64,000 bases of DNA. Source: an uncultured Verrucomicrobiales bacterium. Lineage in GTDB: Bacteria; Verrucomicrobiota; Verrucomicrobiia; Verrucomicrobiales; Akkermansiaceae. Below the pieces are notes generated by a model. The model was given only the letters and a program-made list of their open reading frames with translations, was not told the origin of the DNA and made no database searches. Positions 22,622-32,679 of this stretch are shown one piece after another; positions within the stretch are counted from its first letter, which is position 1, and every line of letters starts with the position of its first letter. The translations under genes and the position numbers were made by a program. Where the stretch lies: the NCBI GenBank assembly GCA_937934595.1, contig CALGZA010000006.1, forward strand, positions 1 through 64,000. The letters run 5' to 3'.

Positions 22622-23704
22622 ATGATCGAGATAACTAACTCTAATAAAAACAACAATCACCCTGATGACTTCAGGTCTCGCATGTATGAATCTCTCAAAA
22701 AACACCCCAAACGTATCGTCTTCACAGATGGAGAAGATATCCGCGTTCTTGAAGCCGCAGCAGCTCTCGTTAAAAAACAAGTCATAGCCCCCATTCTCCT
22801 TGGTAATAAACCACGCATCAAAGCACTTGCCGATAAGCACCAAATCAATACGACACTCATCAATATCCTTGACCCAGCCACATCTTCTGACCTGCCCTTA
22901 TTCTGCTCCAGACTTAAAACCATCAGTAAATACCAAAAAAAAATCATCGCAGACCCAGAGGAACTAATTACCAGACCACATAACTTCGCAGCTATGATGG
23001 TTCAGTATGGTCAAGCCGACGGCATCGTCTCAGGTAACAAATCGCACCCCTCAGCCATCGCCAGAGCTGCCAATAACTTCATTAAACCACTCGCTCACGT
23101 CCCAAAAATTTTCAGCACAGTCGCTCTCGTAGCACCCCATATTGAAAACTTCGGCAAAGAAGGCATTATCCTCCTAGCTGATTGCGGTATCATCCCAGAA
23201 CCTAATGTCGATGAACTAGCCATAATAGCCATCGAAACAGGAAAGCTCGCTCAGCACTTACTCGGACGCACACCAAGAGTCGCCATGCTCAGTCACTCCA
23301 CTCACGGAAGCATGTCTACCCCATCATCTCAAAAAATGAAAGCCGCCAGCATCCTTGCCAAAGACACTATCAAAAAAGAATACCTTGAAATCGAAATAGA
23401 CGGAGAACTCCAAGCCGATGTCGCCCTAGACTCCGTAGCTGCAAAAATCAAACTCAACGACACCCGTGCTCATCAATCCGCAGACGTCCTCGTCTTCCCT
23501 AACCTAGACGCAGCACACATCGCATACAAGCTACTCCAGCACATCGCCGGAGCCCATTGCTACGGTCAACTCCTAATGGGTCTCACTCGTCACGCAGCAC
23601 AAGTCCCCATGACTGCCAGTGTCGAAATGATAGAAGGAACAGCAGTCCTAGTCGGATGTGAATCCATCAAATACAGACAACTATACCCAGACGGAGAACA
23701 ATAA
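22622..23704 (+). CDS. Phosphate acetyl/butyryltransferase family protein
   Basis: KRIVFTDGEDIRVLEAAAALVKK, DGIVSGNKSHPSAIARAA, SHSTHGSMSTPSSQKMKAA. Confidence 0.85.
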   Translation: MIEITNSNKNNNHPDDFRSRMYESLKKHPKRIVFTDGEDIRVLEAAAALVKKQVIAPILLGNKPRIKALADKHQINTTLINILDPATSSDLPLFCSRLKTISKYQKKIIADPEELITRPHNFAAMMVQYGQADGIVSGNKSHPSAIARAANNFIKPLAHVPKIFSTVALVAPHIENFGKEGIILLADCGIIPEPNVDELAIIAIETGKLAQHLLGRTPRVAMLSHSTHGSMSTPSSQKMKAASILAKDTIKKEYLEIEIDGELQADVALDSVAAKIKLNDTRAHQSADVLVFPNLDAAHIAYKLLQHIAGAHCYGQLLMGLTRHAAQVPMTASVEMIEGTAVLVGCESIKYRQLYPDGEQ

Positions 23705-24304
23705 ATGAAACGCAATGACTCAGGGCTATTCATCGTAATAGAAGGTATCGATGGAACCGGTAAATCAACCCAAGCCAAACTACTTCAAAAAGCACTTCTA
23801 GATCAAGGCCAGACTGTAACCCTTGACCACGAGCCATCAGACGGACCCTACGGGAAAATCCTCAGAGACAGCGCTACAACCGGCAGACTATCTCCACAAG
23901 AAGAACTAGACCTCTTTCATAAAGACAGAAAACAACACGTTGATGAACTCATCATCCCTGCTCTCAATCGCGGAGAAACAATAATTCTTGATCGCTACTA
24001 CTTCTCCACCATGGCATACCAAGGCCAAAGAGGATTTGACCAAAAAGAAATCCAGAATACCAATCTCAGCTTCGCTCCCAACCCAGACATCCTATTTATT
24101 CTCGACCTCTCTGTAGACCATGCCAGAAAAAGAATCGGAGCCAGAGGCGACAACACCAACGAATTTGAAAAACACGACGCACTACAATACTGCCGTGATA
24201 CCTTCCTCAGCGTTAAAAACGAAACATTCGCGCACGTCATCGATGCATCCAAAACCATCCAAGAAGTCCACCAGCAAATGCTAAACATATCCCTCAACAA
24301 ATAA
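23705..24304 (+). CDS. tmk: Thymidylate kinase
   Basis: FIVIEGIDGTGKSTQAKLL, LDRYYFSTMAYQG. Confidence 0.95.
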   Translation: MKRNDSGLFIVIEGIDGTGKSTQAKLLQKALLDQGQTVTLDHEPSDGPYGKILRDSATTGRLSPQEELDLFHKDRKQHVDELIIPALNRGETIILDRYYFSTMAYQGQRGFDQKEIQNTNLSFAPNPDILFILDLSVDHARKRIGARGDNTNEFEKHDALQYCRDTFLSVKNETFAHVIDASKTIQEVHQQMLNISLNK

Positions 24305-24338
24305 ATCTCCCACTCTGCAAAAAAACATCCCATGATAC

Positions 24339-27300
24339 ATGACTCCATCTTTTAAAAATAGCATTAAAAGAATACACATAACCAATGTATCAATAATAAT
24401 AATCACATCACTGCATCTACTGCTAACAGCATGCTCAGAAAACCCTCAGAAAAATGCAGAAAACATAACTAAAGAAAGCAAAGACCTAGCCACCCAAAAG
24501 CAACACACACCCACCCAAAAAACTCCCCCTCTCTCATTCAACGAGCATATCCAACCTATCTTATCAGCCAATTGCTACCACTGCCACGGGCCAGATTCCG
24601 GAACCCGTGAACCTAAAGATAATCCACTCAGACTAGACACTAAATCAGGAGCATTTGCTAAGCGGTCTAACGGTAAACCAGTCATCATTAAAGGTGACCC
24701 AGACAGCTCCTACCTCATCCAGCTAATTGAGTCAAAAGACCCACAACTCGTCATGCCTCTTCACCCTACCAGAAGCCCGCATGGAAAAATAATGCCCCCA
24801 TCAGACATAGCTCTCATTCGCCGCTGGGTCAAAGAAGGTGCCCACTACCAGAAACACTGGTCATACATACCACCTAAAAAAACACCCCTACCTATCGTCA
24901 AAAATAAGCACTGGCCAAAAAATTACATCGACCACTACATACTCCACAAACTAGAAAAACATAACCTCTCACCTAATCCTCCACAAAATAAAGCTCGCCT
25001 CCTACGCCGACTCTCATTCGATCTAACCGGACTCCCACCCACTCCAAATGAACTCGCAGCATTCACATCAGACACACGTGAATTCGAAACCGTCTACCAA
25101 GAAAAAATAACCGCTCTACTTAACTCAAATGCCTACGCTGAACACTTCGCGCGTCACTGGTTAGACGTAGCGCGCTACGCAGATACTCACGGAATCCACC
25201 TAGACAACTTCCGCTCCATTTGGCCATACCGCGATTGGGTAATCAACGCATTCAGAAGCAACATGAAATTTGATCAGTTCACACTCGAACAAATCGCAGG
25301 CGACATGCTCAACAACCCCACACTAAACCAAAAAATAGCCACAGGATTCCACCGCTGCCTCCCAACAACAGGAGAAGCTGGATCCATCGAAGAAGAATAT
25401 CACGCCGTCTATGCTCAAGAAAGAGTCAACACCACATCCTCAGTATGGCTAGGACTAACTACCGGCTGCGCCGCATGCCATGACCATAAGTTCGATGCCA
25501 TCACGACCAAAGAAAACTACCAACTCACTGCCTTCTTCCGTAACACAACCATGTCCGCGCTCGATGGACACAACGCCATCCATCCACCAAACATCTCCGT
25601 CCCAGCAAAAACAGACCAAAACAGATACCATCAGATCAAACAAAAAATACAGCAACTCACCCAACAAAAAAAATCGCTAGCTAACACCCTAAATGCCCCA
25701 TTCCAAAAATGGCTAAAACTAAACAAAACCTCACCAAATAAAAACACTCCCACCTCCCTAACATGGCAAAATAATACAACAGAAAAAGCAACCACCATCT
25801 CAAAAACAAATGCTATAAAACTAATCAACAAAGGAGACTTTGAAAAAAATCAACCATTCAGCTTCTCCGCATGGATCAAAATCCCAGATAACCCATCAGG
25901 CTCAATCATAGCCAAAATGCAATCAACAAAATCACTCCGCGGCTACGACCTACACTTCAAATCAGGCAAACTCGTAGTCAGCCTCAACCACTCGTTCCCA
26001 AAAAACTACCTCCAGGTTATGACCATCAAAAAAGCACCCACTAATCAATGGTCTCACATCACAGTCACATACGATGGCTCAGAAAAAGCACACGGAATCA
26101 ATATCTACATCAACGAAGAAAAACTAAAACTAATGCCACAAATGGAAACACTCACCAAATCCATCAGAACAAAAACCCCACTCATCATCGGCAGAAGAGA
26201 AAAAAATAACACATTTGAAAACGGCCAAATCAAAAACCTCCGCATCTATAACCATGAACTAAAAGCACCAGAAATCTCCAAAATAGTTACCCTAGACACA
26301 CTCAATAAAAATAACCTAACTAAAAAAGACACCAATAAAATAAAAACACACTACTTCTCCTACATCCACCCAGACACACACACTATACATAACAACATAC
26401 TAACCCTCCAAAAAGAACTCCATCAAATCAGAACAAGAGCCACCTACACTCTCATCATGGACTCTAACCCCTATGCTAAACCCACCGCTCACATCCTCAT
26501 CCGCGGCGAATACGCAGTCAAAGACAAAGAAATACTCACCCCAAAAACACCCGCATCACTCCCTCCCATGACAGCTGACATGCCACCTAACAGACTAGGC
26601 CTAGCTAAATGGCTCATAGACAAAAATAACCCACTTCCTGCTCGCGTCACTGTAAATCGCTACTGGTCCTACCTCTTCGGCACAGGTATCGTAAACACAA
26701 ACCAAGACTTCGGCATCATGGGCGCACGCCCATCACACCCCAAGCTCCTAGACCACCTCGCTGTTGACTTCACCGAAAACAGCTGGGATCTACACCACCT
26801 CATCAGACAAATAGTCACCTCCTCAACATACCGCCAAAGCAGTAAAATATCACCAAATAAACTACAAACCGACCCCCTCAACAAGCTACTCGCAAGAAGC
26901 CCCAGATACAGACTTGATGCCGAACAAATCAGAGACCTCGCCCTCAGCTCATCCAATCTGCTACACAACGAAATAGGAGGCCCCCCAGTCAAACCCTACC
27001 AGCCCTCTAACATCTGGAAAGAAGTCTCCATGCCTCAATCAAACACCAAAAAATACCAACATGACTCAGGCTATAAACTCTACCGCAGATCAATCTACAC
27101 ATTCTGGAAACGAACCGCCATCCACCCCGTCATGGAAATCCTCAACGCCCCCAGTAGAGACACCTCATGCGTCCAAAGAGAACGCACCAACACACCACTA
27201 CAAGCACTAGTCATCATGAATGACCCCCAGTTCATCGAAGCCTCAAGACAACTAGCCGCCAAAGCCATCAAAAACGCCACATCCACTGAAAAGAGAATCA

Positions 27301-27533
27301 ACATCATCGCCACATCACTCATATCAAGAGAAATGACACCCAGCGAAATACAAATAATCAAAACAACTCTCGCAACAGCCATACAAAAATTCAACACATC
27401 ACCAAATAACGCCAAAAAACTCACCTCCATCGGTGAAACCAAAGCACCAAATACTATCAATACATCAGAACTCGCAGCATGGACCATAATCGCTAACCAA
27501 ATCCTAAACATGGATGAAACACTAAATAAATAA
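24339..27533 (+). CDS. PSD1 and planctomycete cytochrome c domain lipoprotein with LamG-like insert
   Basis: Lipobox LTAC; NCYHCHGPD heme motif; LRRLSFDLTGLPPTP; DRYWSYLFGTGIV-like VTVNRYWSYLFGTGIV; QRERTNTPLQALVIMNDP. Confidence 0.9.
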   Translation: MTPSFKNSIKRIHITNVSIIIITSLHLLLTACSENPQKNAENITKESKDLATQKQHTPTQKTPPLSFNEHIQPILSANCYHCHGPDSGTREPKDNPLRLDTKSGAFAKRSNGKPVIIKGDPDSSYLIQLIESKDPQLVMPLHPTRSPHGKIMPPSDIALIRRWVKEGAHYQKHWSYIPPKKTPLPIVKNKHWPKNYIDHYILHKLEKHNLSPNPPQNKARLLRRLSFDLTGLPPTPNELAAFTSDTREFETVYQEKITALLNSNAYAEHFARHWLDVARYADTHGIHLDNFRSIWPYRDWVINAFRSNMKFDQFTLEQIAGDMLNNPTLNQKIATGFHRCLPTTGEAGSIEEEYHAVYAQERVNTTSSVWLGLTTGCAACHDHKFDAITTKENYQLTAFFRNTTMSALDGHNAIHPPNISVPAKTDQNRYHQIKQKIQQLTQQKKSLANTLNAPFQKWLKLNKTSPNKNTPTSLTWQNNTTEKATTISKTNAIKLINKGDFEKNQPFSFSAWIKIPDNPSGSIIAKMQSTKSLRGYDLHFKSGKLVVSLNHSFPKNYLQVMTIKKAPTNQWSHITVTYDGSEKAHGINIYINEEKLKLMPQMETLTKSIRTKTPLIIGRREKNNTFENGQIKNLRIYNHELKAPEISKIVTLDTLNKNNLTKKDTNKIKTHYFSYIHPDTHTIHNNILTLQKELHQIRTRATYTLIMDSNPYAKPTAHILIRGEYAVKDKEILTPKTPASLPPMTADMPPNRLGLAKWLIDKNNPLPARVTVNRYWSYLFGTGIVNTNQDFGIMGARPSHPKLLDHLAVDFTENSWDLHHLIRQIVTSSTYRQSSKISPNKLQTDPLNKLLARSPRYRLDAEQIRDLALSSSNLLHNEIGGPPVKPYQPSNIWKEVSMPQSNTKKYQHDSGYKLYRRSIYTFWKRTAIHPVMEILNAPSRDTSCVQRERTNTPLQALVIMNDPQFIEASRQLAAKAIKNATSTEKRINIIATSLISREMTPSEIQIIKTTLATAIQKFNTSPNNAKKLTSIGETKAPNTINTSELAAWTIIANQILNMDETLNK

Positions 27534-27543
27534 CTGGATCCAC

Positions 27544-29016
27544 ATGAACCTAACAGACATCCTAAAATCCATAGACCTCCATGACAGCGCCCTATCTCGC
27601 AGACAGTTCTTCCGCCAAAATGCCATGGGACTAGGCTCAGCCGCCCTCACTGCACTCCTACCTAACAAAACACACGCAGCCAACCATAACACCTCAACAA
27701 ACCCACACTTCCCAGCTAAAGCAAAACGCGTCATCTACATCTCACTCGTAGGAGCTCCCTCACAATTCGAAACATTCGACTACAAACCAGAACTCAAAAA
27801 AGAATTCAACAAAGACCTAAAAGACTTCCTCATCGCCTCCGGTCAGCGCCTCACTGGCATGACATCAAATCAAACCAGATTCCCCGTCGCTCCAGCCATA
27901 ATTGACTTCAAACAACACGGCCAATGCGGCACCTGGGTATCAGACTACCTCCCACACACAGCCAAAATGGTCGATGACATCTGCATCATCAAATCCATGC
28001 ACACAGATGCTATCAACCACGCCCCAGCTAATCAACTCATCTACACCGGATCCATGCAGAGCGGAAAAGCATCCATCGGTTCATGGCTCTCATACGGACT
28101 AGGATCACTCAATAATGACCTCCCCACATTCTGCGTCCTCATCGCCAAAAACACCAGCTCCGCAGGAATACAAGCAATCTCATCCAGCCTTTGGAACGCC
28201 AACTACCTTCCAGGCAAGCACTCAGGTGTAACCCTCCGCTCATCAGGAGACCCCGTCCTCTACCTAAAAGACGCCCCAGGCATAGACCGTGAACTTCGGC
28301 GCTCTATGCTAGACGGCCTCTCAAAACTTAACCAAAAAACACTCCATAACATCGGAGACCCAGAAACCCAAAATCGTATCCAACAATACGAAATGGCATA
28401 CAGAATGCAAATGTCAGTCCCAGAGCTCACAGACATGAGTAAAGAAACCCAAGCAACATACAACCTCTACGGCCCAGAATCACAAAAACCAGGCTCATTC
28501 GCCTCATGCGCCATCCAAGCTCGCCGCCTCGCAGAACGAGGAGTCCGCTTCACTCAAATTTTCCACCGTGGATGGGACCAACACGCAAACCTCCCCAAAG
28601 ACATCAAAACCCAATGCCTTGACATCGACCAAGCATGCTACGGACTCATCCAAGACCTCAAACAACGTGGCATGTTAGAAGACACACTCGTAATATGCGG
28701 TGGCGAATTCGGCAGAACCGCATACTCACAAGGAACACTAACAGCCACAAACTACGGCAGAGACCACCACCCACGAGCCTTCTCACTCTGGATCGCCGGA
28801 GCCGGCATCAAAGGTGGAATAGTCCACGGAGAAACAGACAAATACTCATTCAACATCACCACCCCAGATAAAGCCGTCCACGTCAGTGACCTCCACGCCA
28901 CCATCCTTGAGCGCTGTGGTCTAGATAATCACAAACTCTCATACCCATTCCAAGGCCTAGAACAACGCCTAACAGGTGTCGAACCAGCAAAAGTGATCAA
29001 GGACATAATCTCATAG
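27544..29016 (+). CDS. DUF1501 (sulfatase-like) protein
   Basis: SRRQFFRQNAMGLGSAAL Tat-like signal, GGEFGRTAYSQG, GRDHHPRAFSLWIAGAGIKGGIVHGETD; partner of the PSD1 gene. Confidence 0.92.
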   Translation: MNLTDILKSIDLHDSALSRRQFFRQNAMGLGSAALTALLPNKTHAANHNTSTNPHFPAKAKRVIYISLVGAPSQFETFDYKPELKKEFNKDLKDFLIASGQRLTGMTSNQTRFPVAPAIIDFKQHGQCGTWVSDYLPHTAKMVDDICIIKSMHTDAINHAPANQLIYTGSMQSGKASIGSWLSYGLGSLNNDLPTFCVLIAKNTSSAGIQAISSSLWNANYLPGKHSGVTLRSSGDPVLYLKDAPGIDRELRRSMLDGLSKLNQKTLHNIGDPETQNRIQQYEMAYRMQMSVPELTDMSKETQATYNLYGPESQKPGSFASCAIQARRLAERGVRFTQIFHRGWDQHANLPKDIKTQCLDIDQACYGLIQDLKQRGMLEDTLVICGGEFGRTAYSQGTLTATNYGRDHHPRAFSLWIAGAGIKGGIVHGETDKYSFNITTPDKAVHVSDLHATILERCGLDNHKLSYPFQGLEQRLTGVEPAKVIKDIIS

Positions 29017-29158
29017 AACCAATACAACGCTATCCCCCCTCATCAAAAACTTCGAAATAAATATCTAGCAGAGCACTCAACCCATCCCCCCCTAAACACT
29101 AAAGACACCAAAGAAAAAATCTACAAATCACTACAGTATATTTATCAATAAAAATCAT

Positions 29159-29175
29159 AGTGTTTATTTTACACT
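29159..29175 (+). promoter_or_regulatory. Candidate NrtR-type operator, site 1
   Basis: AGTGT-TTATTTT-ACACT palindrome. Confidence 0.6.
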
Positions 29176-29187
29176 TTAATCTTGCAA

Positions 29188-29204
29188 AGTGTAAAAAATA
29201 CACT
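29188..29204 (+). promoter_or_regulatory. Candidate NrtR-type operator, site 2
   Basis: AGTGT-AAAAAAT-ACACT palindrome, centred 29 bp from site 1 and ending 24 bp before the ATG at 29229. Confidence 0.6.
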
Positions 29205-29228
29205 ACTCTGCATTCAGAAAGATAAATC

Positions 29229-29927
29229 ATGGCAAAGAAAAAATTTACATACGAATACGAAAGACCCGCTGTAACAACAGACTGCGTCGTCTTTGGACTA
29301 GATGAAGACGATCTCAAAATTCTTCTCATCCAGAGAGACATAAAACCCTACGAAGGCCAATGGGCACTACCAGGCGGCTTCATCAAAATGGGCGAATCAG
29401 TTGATGATTGCGCTAAAAGAGAACTACATGAAGAAACAGGACTAAATAACATCTACCTAGAGCAACTCTACACATTTGGATCACCAAACCGAGACCCAAG
29501 AGAACAGGTCATAACCATAGCCTACTTCGCACTTGTCAACTTAATAGACCACCGCCCACAAGCAGCAACAGACGCCAGAAACGCAGCATGGTTCGCTCAA
29601 GATGAACTGCCATCACTAGCATTCGACCACAAAGAAATTCTCGCAAAAGCCAAACAACGTCTCAAAGGAAAACTCAAATACGAGCCTATCGGCTTCGAAC
29701 TGCTCCCTAAAAAATTCACCCTCACCCAAATGCAGCACCTCTACGAAATCATCCTAGAAACCAAAATAGACAAACGCAATTTCCGCAAAAAACTCCTCAA
29801 ACTAGACATCCTCATAGAAACAAATGAAGTAGAACAAGACGTCGCAAGAAGAGCCGCAAAACTCTACAAATTCGACCAAAAAAAATACAACAAACTAACA
29901 AAACAAGGAATCAACTTCGAAATCTAA
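29229..29927 (+). CDS. NrtR-like Nudix/winged-helix protein
   Basis: Intact Nudix box [23 protein letters not shown] plus C-terminal basic wHTH-like domain ([30 protein letters not shown]). Confidence 0.85.
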   Translation: MAKKKFTYEYERPAVTTDCVVFGLDEDDLKILLIQRDIKPYEGQWALPGGFIKMGESVDDCAKRELHEETGLNNIYLEQLYTFGSPNRDPREQVITIAYFALVNLIDHRPQAATDARNAAWFAQDELPSLAFDHKEILAKAKQRLKGKLKYEPIGFELLPKKFTLTQMQHLYEIILETKIDKRNFRKKLLKLDILIETNEVEQDVARRAAKLYKFDQKKYNKLTKQGINFEI

Positions 29928-29939
29928 CAAAACCACATC

Positions 29940-31109
29940 ATGATGATATTTCCAAAAACAATTCAAGACGGCCAAGCAGTCATCCGCTGGAACAACAACG
30001 GAACACGTGACATCATAACCGGCCCTACTACTATCTACGCCCCATTTGCTAACATCACACCACTAAGAAGAGTCAGCGCCGCAGAAGAACAGTTCCTCAA
30101 CGTCGCATTCCTAGACGGCCACACTGAAAACATCCCAGGCCCCTGCGCAGTCTGGTTTGACCCACTACTACACCAAAACATCACAACCAAACCAGTGATC
30201 CACCTCGACGCTCACGAGGCCATCGTCATCTATAACGAAAAAGACAACACCGTCACACACAGAATCCTAAAAGGACCAGCCATTCACATTCCCTCACCCA
30301 CTGAAACACTTCACCAGTTCAGTTGGCACGGTGACAACGGAAAAGGAAAGAAAATACCAAGAACCCTCAAATTCGAAAAACTAAGAATCATCCCAGACCA
30401 AATGTACTTCGATGTAGCAGATGTCCGCACCGCAGATGAAGCACTCATTACAGCAAAACTCATGGTATTCTTCGAACTCGTAAACATCGAAAAAATGCTC
30501 CAAGAAACCCATGACCCTATCGCAGATTTCATTAATGCTCTTACAGCAGATGTCATCAGCTTTGCAGGAGAATGTAACTTTGAAGCATTCAAAACCAGAG
30601 CCCACGAACTAAACAAAACAGAAACCTACCATGCCCTACTCGAAGGAGCAGCTCGCATAGGATACAGAATCAATAAAGTCGTTTACCGTGGATACACCGC
30701 CAGCTCACAACTACAAGCCATGCACGACCACGCCATAGAAACACGCACCAAACTCGTACTCGAAACAGAAATAGAACACCAACAACAAACTCTCACAGAC
30801 CTAAAACAAACCAAAGAACACCAACGTGCCACAGAGCACCGCAATGAAGAAATCAGAGCACAACAACACATACTAAACCAAAATCAAAAAAAACATGATC
30901 AAGACCTCGCCATAAAAAAAGAAATCCAAACCATGGACAAAATACACCAACAAGAAATCCTCAAACTCAAACAACAAGAATGGGAACACCTCAAACAACT
31001 AGACACTGACCTAACAGCAGTACTCGTTGCCAAAGAACACAACCCAGACAAAACAATCAGACTAGACACCACCAAAAACACACCAATCCACCTGCACGAA
31101 GCCATTTAA
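29940..31109 (+). CDS. Vault (MVP) shoulder / SPFH-like protein with C-terminal coiled coil
   Basis: DVRTADEALITAKLMVFFELVNIEKMLQETHDPIADFINALTADVISFAG, then YRINKVVYRGYTASSQLQAMHDHAIETRTKLVLETEIEHQQQ and a long Q/K/E-rich helix. Confidence 0.6.
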   Translation: MMIFPKTIQDGQAVIRWNNNGTRDIITGPTTIYAPFANITPLRRVSAAEEQFLNVAFLDGHTENIPGPCAVWFDPLLHQNITTKPVIHLDAHEAIVIYNEKDNTVTHRILKGPAIHIPSPTETLHQFSWHGDNGKGKKIPRTLKFEKLRIIPDQMYFDVADVRTADEALITAKLMVFFELVNIEKMLQETHDPIADFINALTADVISFAGECNFEAFKTRAHELNKTETYHALLEGAARIGYRINKVVYRGYTASSQLQAMHDHAIETRTKLVLETEIEHQQQTLTDLKQTKEHQRATEHRNEEIRAQQHILNQNQKKHDQDLAIKKEIQTMDKIHQQEILKLKQQEWEHLKQLDTDLTAVLVAKEHNPDKTIRLDTTKNTPIHLHEAI

Positions 31110-31127
31110 AAACGCATACCACTTAAA

Positions 31128-31748
31128 ATGAAAACACTACTCATCATAGACATCCAAAACGACTTCCTCCCAGGCGGTTCACTAGCAGTTACTAATGGAG
31201 ACAAAATCATCCCCATTGTCAACGAACTCATACCTCACTACGATAACATCATAGCCACTCAAGACTACCACCCACCTGAACACGGCAGCTTCGCTAGTAA
31301 CCATCAAGGCAAAAATATCGGAGACACAATACAGCTTTCTGGACTACCACAGATACTCTGGCCAACACACTGCGTCGAAGGAACAACAGGCGCTGAATTC
31401 GCAGACACCCTTCACACTCAGCGGATCGACACCATATTCAGAAAAGGCACCAACCCTAACATCGACAGCTACAGCGGATTCTACGACAACGGACACCTCA
31501 AATCAACTGGCCTCGCTAAACACCTCAAAGAAATAGGAACCACCCAGCTCCACCTTGTAGGCCTCGCCACAGACTACTGCGTCAAATTCTCAGCCCTTGA
31601 CGCCCTAAAAGAAGGCTTCGAGACAACACTCATAAAAGACGCCATCCAAGGCGTCAATCTACAACCCAACGACTGCACGCAAGCAATCCAAGAAATCAAA
31701 AACGCAGGCGCCAGCGTTATAAGCAGTAATGACATAATAGGAAAATAG
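31128..31748 (+). CDS. pncA: Nicotinamidase
   Basis: LLIIDIQNDFLPGGSLAV, ATQDYHPPEHGSFAS, LWPTHCVEGTTGAEF, VGLATDYCVKFSALDA. Confidence 0.93.
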   Translation: MKTLLIIDIQNDFLPGGSLAVTNGDKIIPIVNELIPHYDNIIATQDYHPPEHGSFASNHQGKNIGDTIQLSGLPQILWPTHCVEGTTGAEFADTLHTQRIDTIFRKGTNPNIDSYSGFYDNGHLKSTGLAKHLKEIGTTQLHLVGLATDYCVKFSALDALKEGFETTLIKDAIQGVNLQPNDCTQAIQEIKNAGASVISSNDIIGK

Positions 31749-31752
31749 ACAC

Positions 31753-32679
31753 ATGAATGCCTTAAGAGATAGATACAGAGGAGCTATGCTCGGTTTAGCT
31801 GCAGGGGATGCATTAGGAACTACCGTCGAGTTCTCTATGCGTGGAACGTTTGAACCCATGACTGATATCATAGGTGGAGGCCCCTTCGAACTAAAGGCTG
31901 GTGAATGGACAGATGATACTTCAATGGCACTCTGCCTTGCTGAAAGCCTTATTGCTAAAAACGGCATGGATCTGGCTGATCAATTAGAACGATATTTATC
32001 GTGGTGGCGATCTGGCCACAACAGTGTCACTGGTAAATGTTTCGACATAGGCAACACTGTAAGATCAGCCTTGGAACGATACTGGTTTAATCATGAACCC
32101 TACTCAGGATCAGTTGATCCTAACACAGCCGGAAATGGTTCAATAATGCGGCTAGCACCAGTACCTATGTTCTATGCTACAGATATAAATGAAGCCATCC
32201 ACCAATCAGCCGAAAGCTCTAAAACAACACACGCTGCCTTAGAATGCATAGACACGTGCAAAGCAATGACATCTATTATCGTGACATTACTAAACGGAGC
32301 TACAAAAGAAGCCTCCCTCAGACACCCACAAATAACTGAAAACATCAAACCAAAATCCCCAAAAATATCAGAAATTCTCGAAGGGTCTTACAAAAACAAA
32401 ACTACAGACGATATCAGCGGTTCAGGCTACGTTATAGAGAGCTTCGAAGCCGCACTATGGGCGTTTTGGAATAGCAAGACCTTCCAAGAAGGCGCCCTGT
32501 TAGCTGTTAACCTTGGTGATGATGCCGATACTACAGGAGCTATCTACGGTCAAATAGCAGGCAGTTACTACGGAAAAAAAGGAATACCAAAACACTGGTT
32601 AAATAAAATCGCTTGGCGCCATAAAATCCAAAATATAGCCGACAAAATCTATGACCTCTCTCAATCTCATGGCAGATAA
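31753..32679 (+). CDS. ADP-ribosylglycohydrolase family protein (copy 1)
   Basis: GLAAGDALGTTVEF, GEWTDDTSMALCLAESL, NLGDDADTTGAIYGQIAGSYYG. Confidence 0.93.
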   Translation: MNALRDRYRGAMLGLAAGDALGTTVEFSMRGTFEPMTDIIGGGPFELKAGEWTDDTSMALCLAESLIAKNGMDLADQLERYLSWWRSGHNSVTGKCFDIGNTVRSALERYWFNHEPYSGSVDPNTAGNGSIMRLAPVPMFYATDINEAIHQSAESSKTTHAALECIDTCKAMTSIIVTLLNGATKEASLRHPQITENIKPKSPKISEILEGSYKNKTTDDISGSGYVIESFEAALWAFWNSKTFQEGALLAVNLGDDADTTGAIYGQIAGSYYGKKGIPKHWLNKIAWRHKIQNIADKIYDLSQSHGR

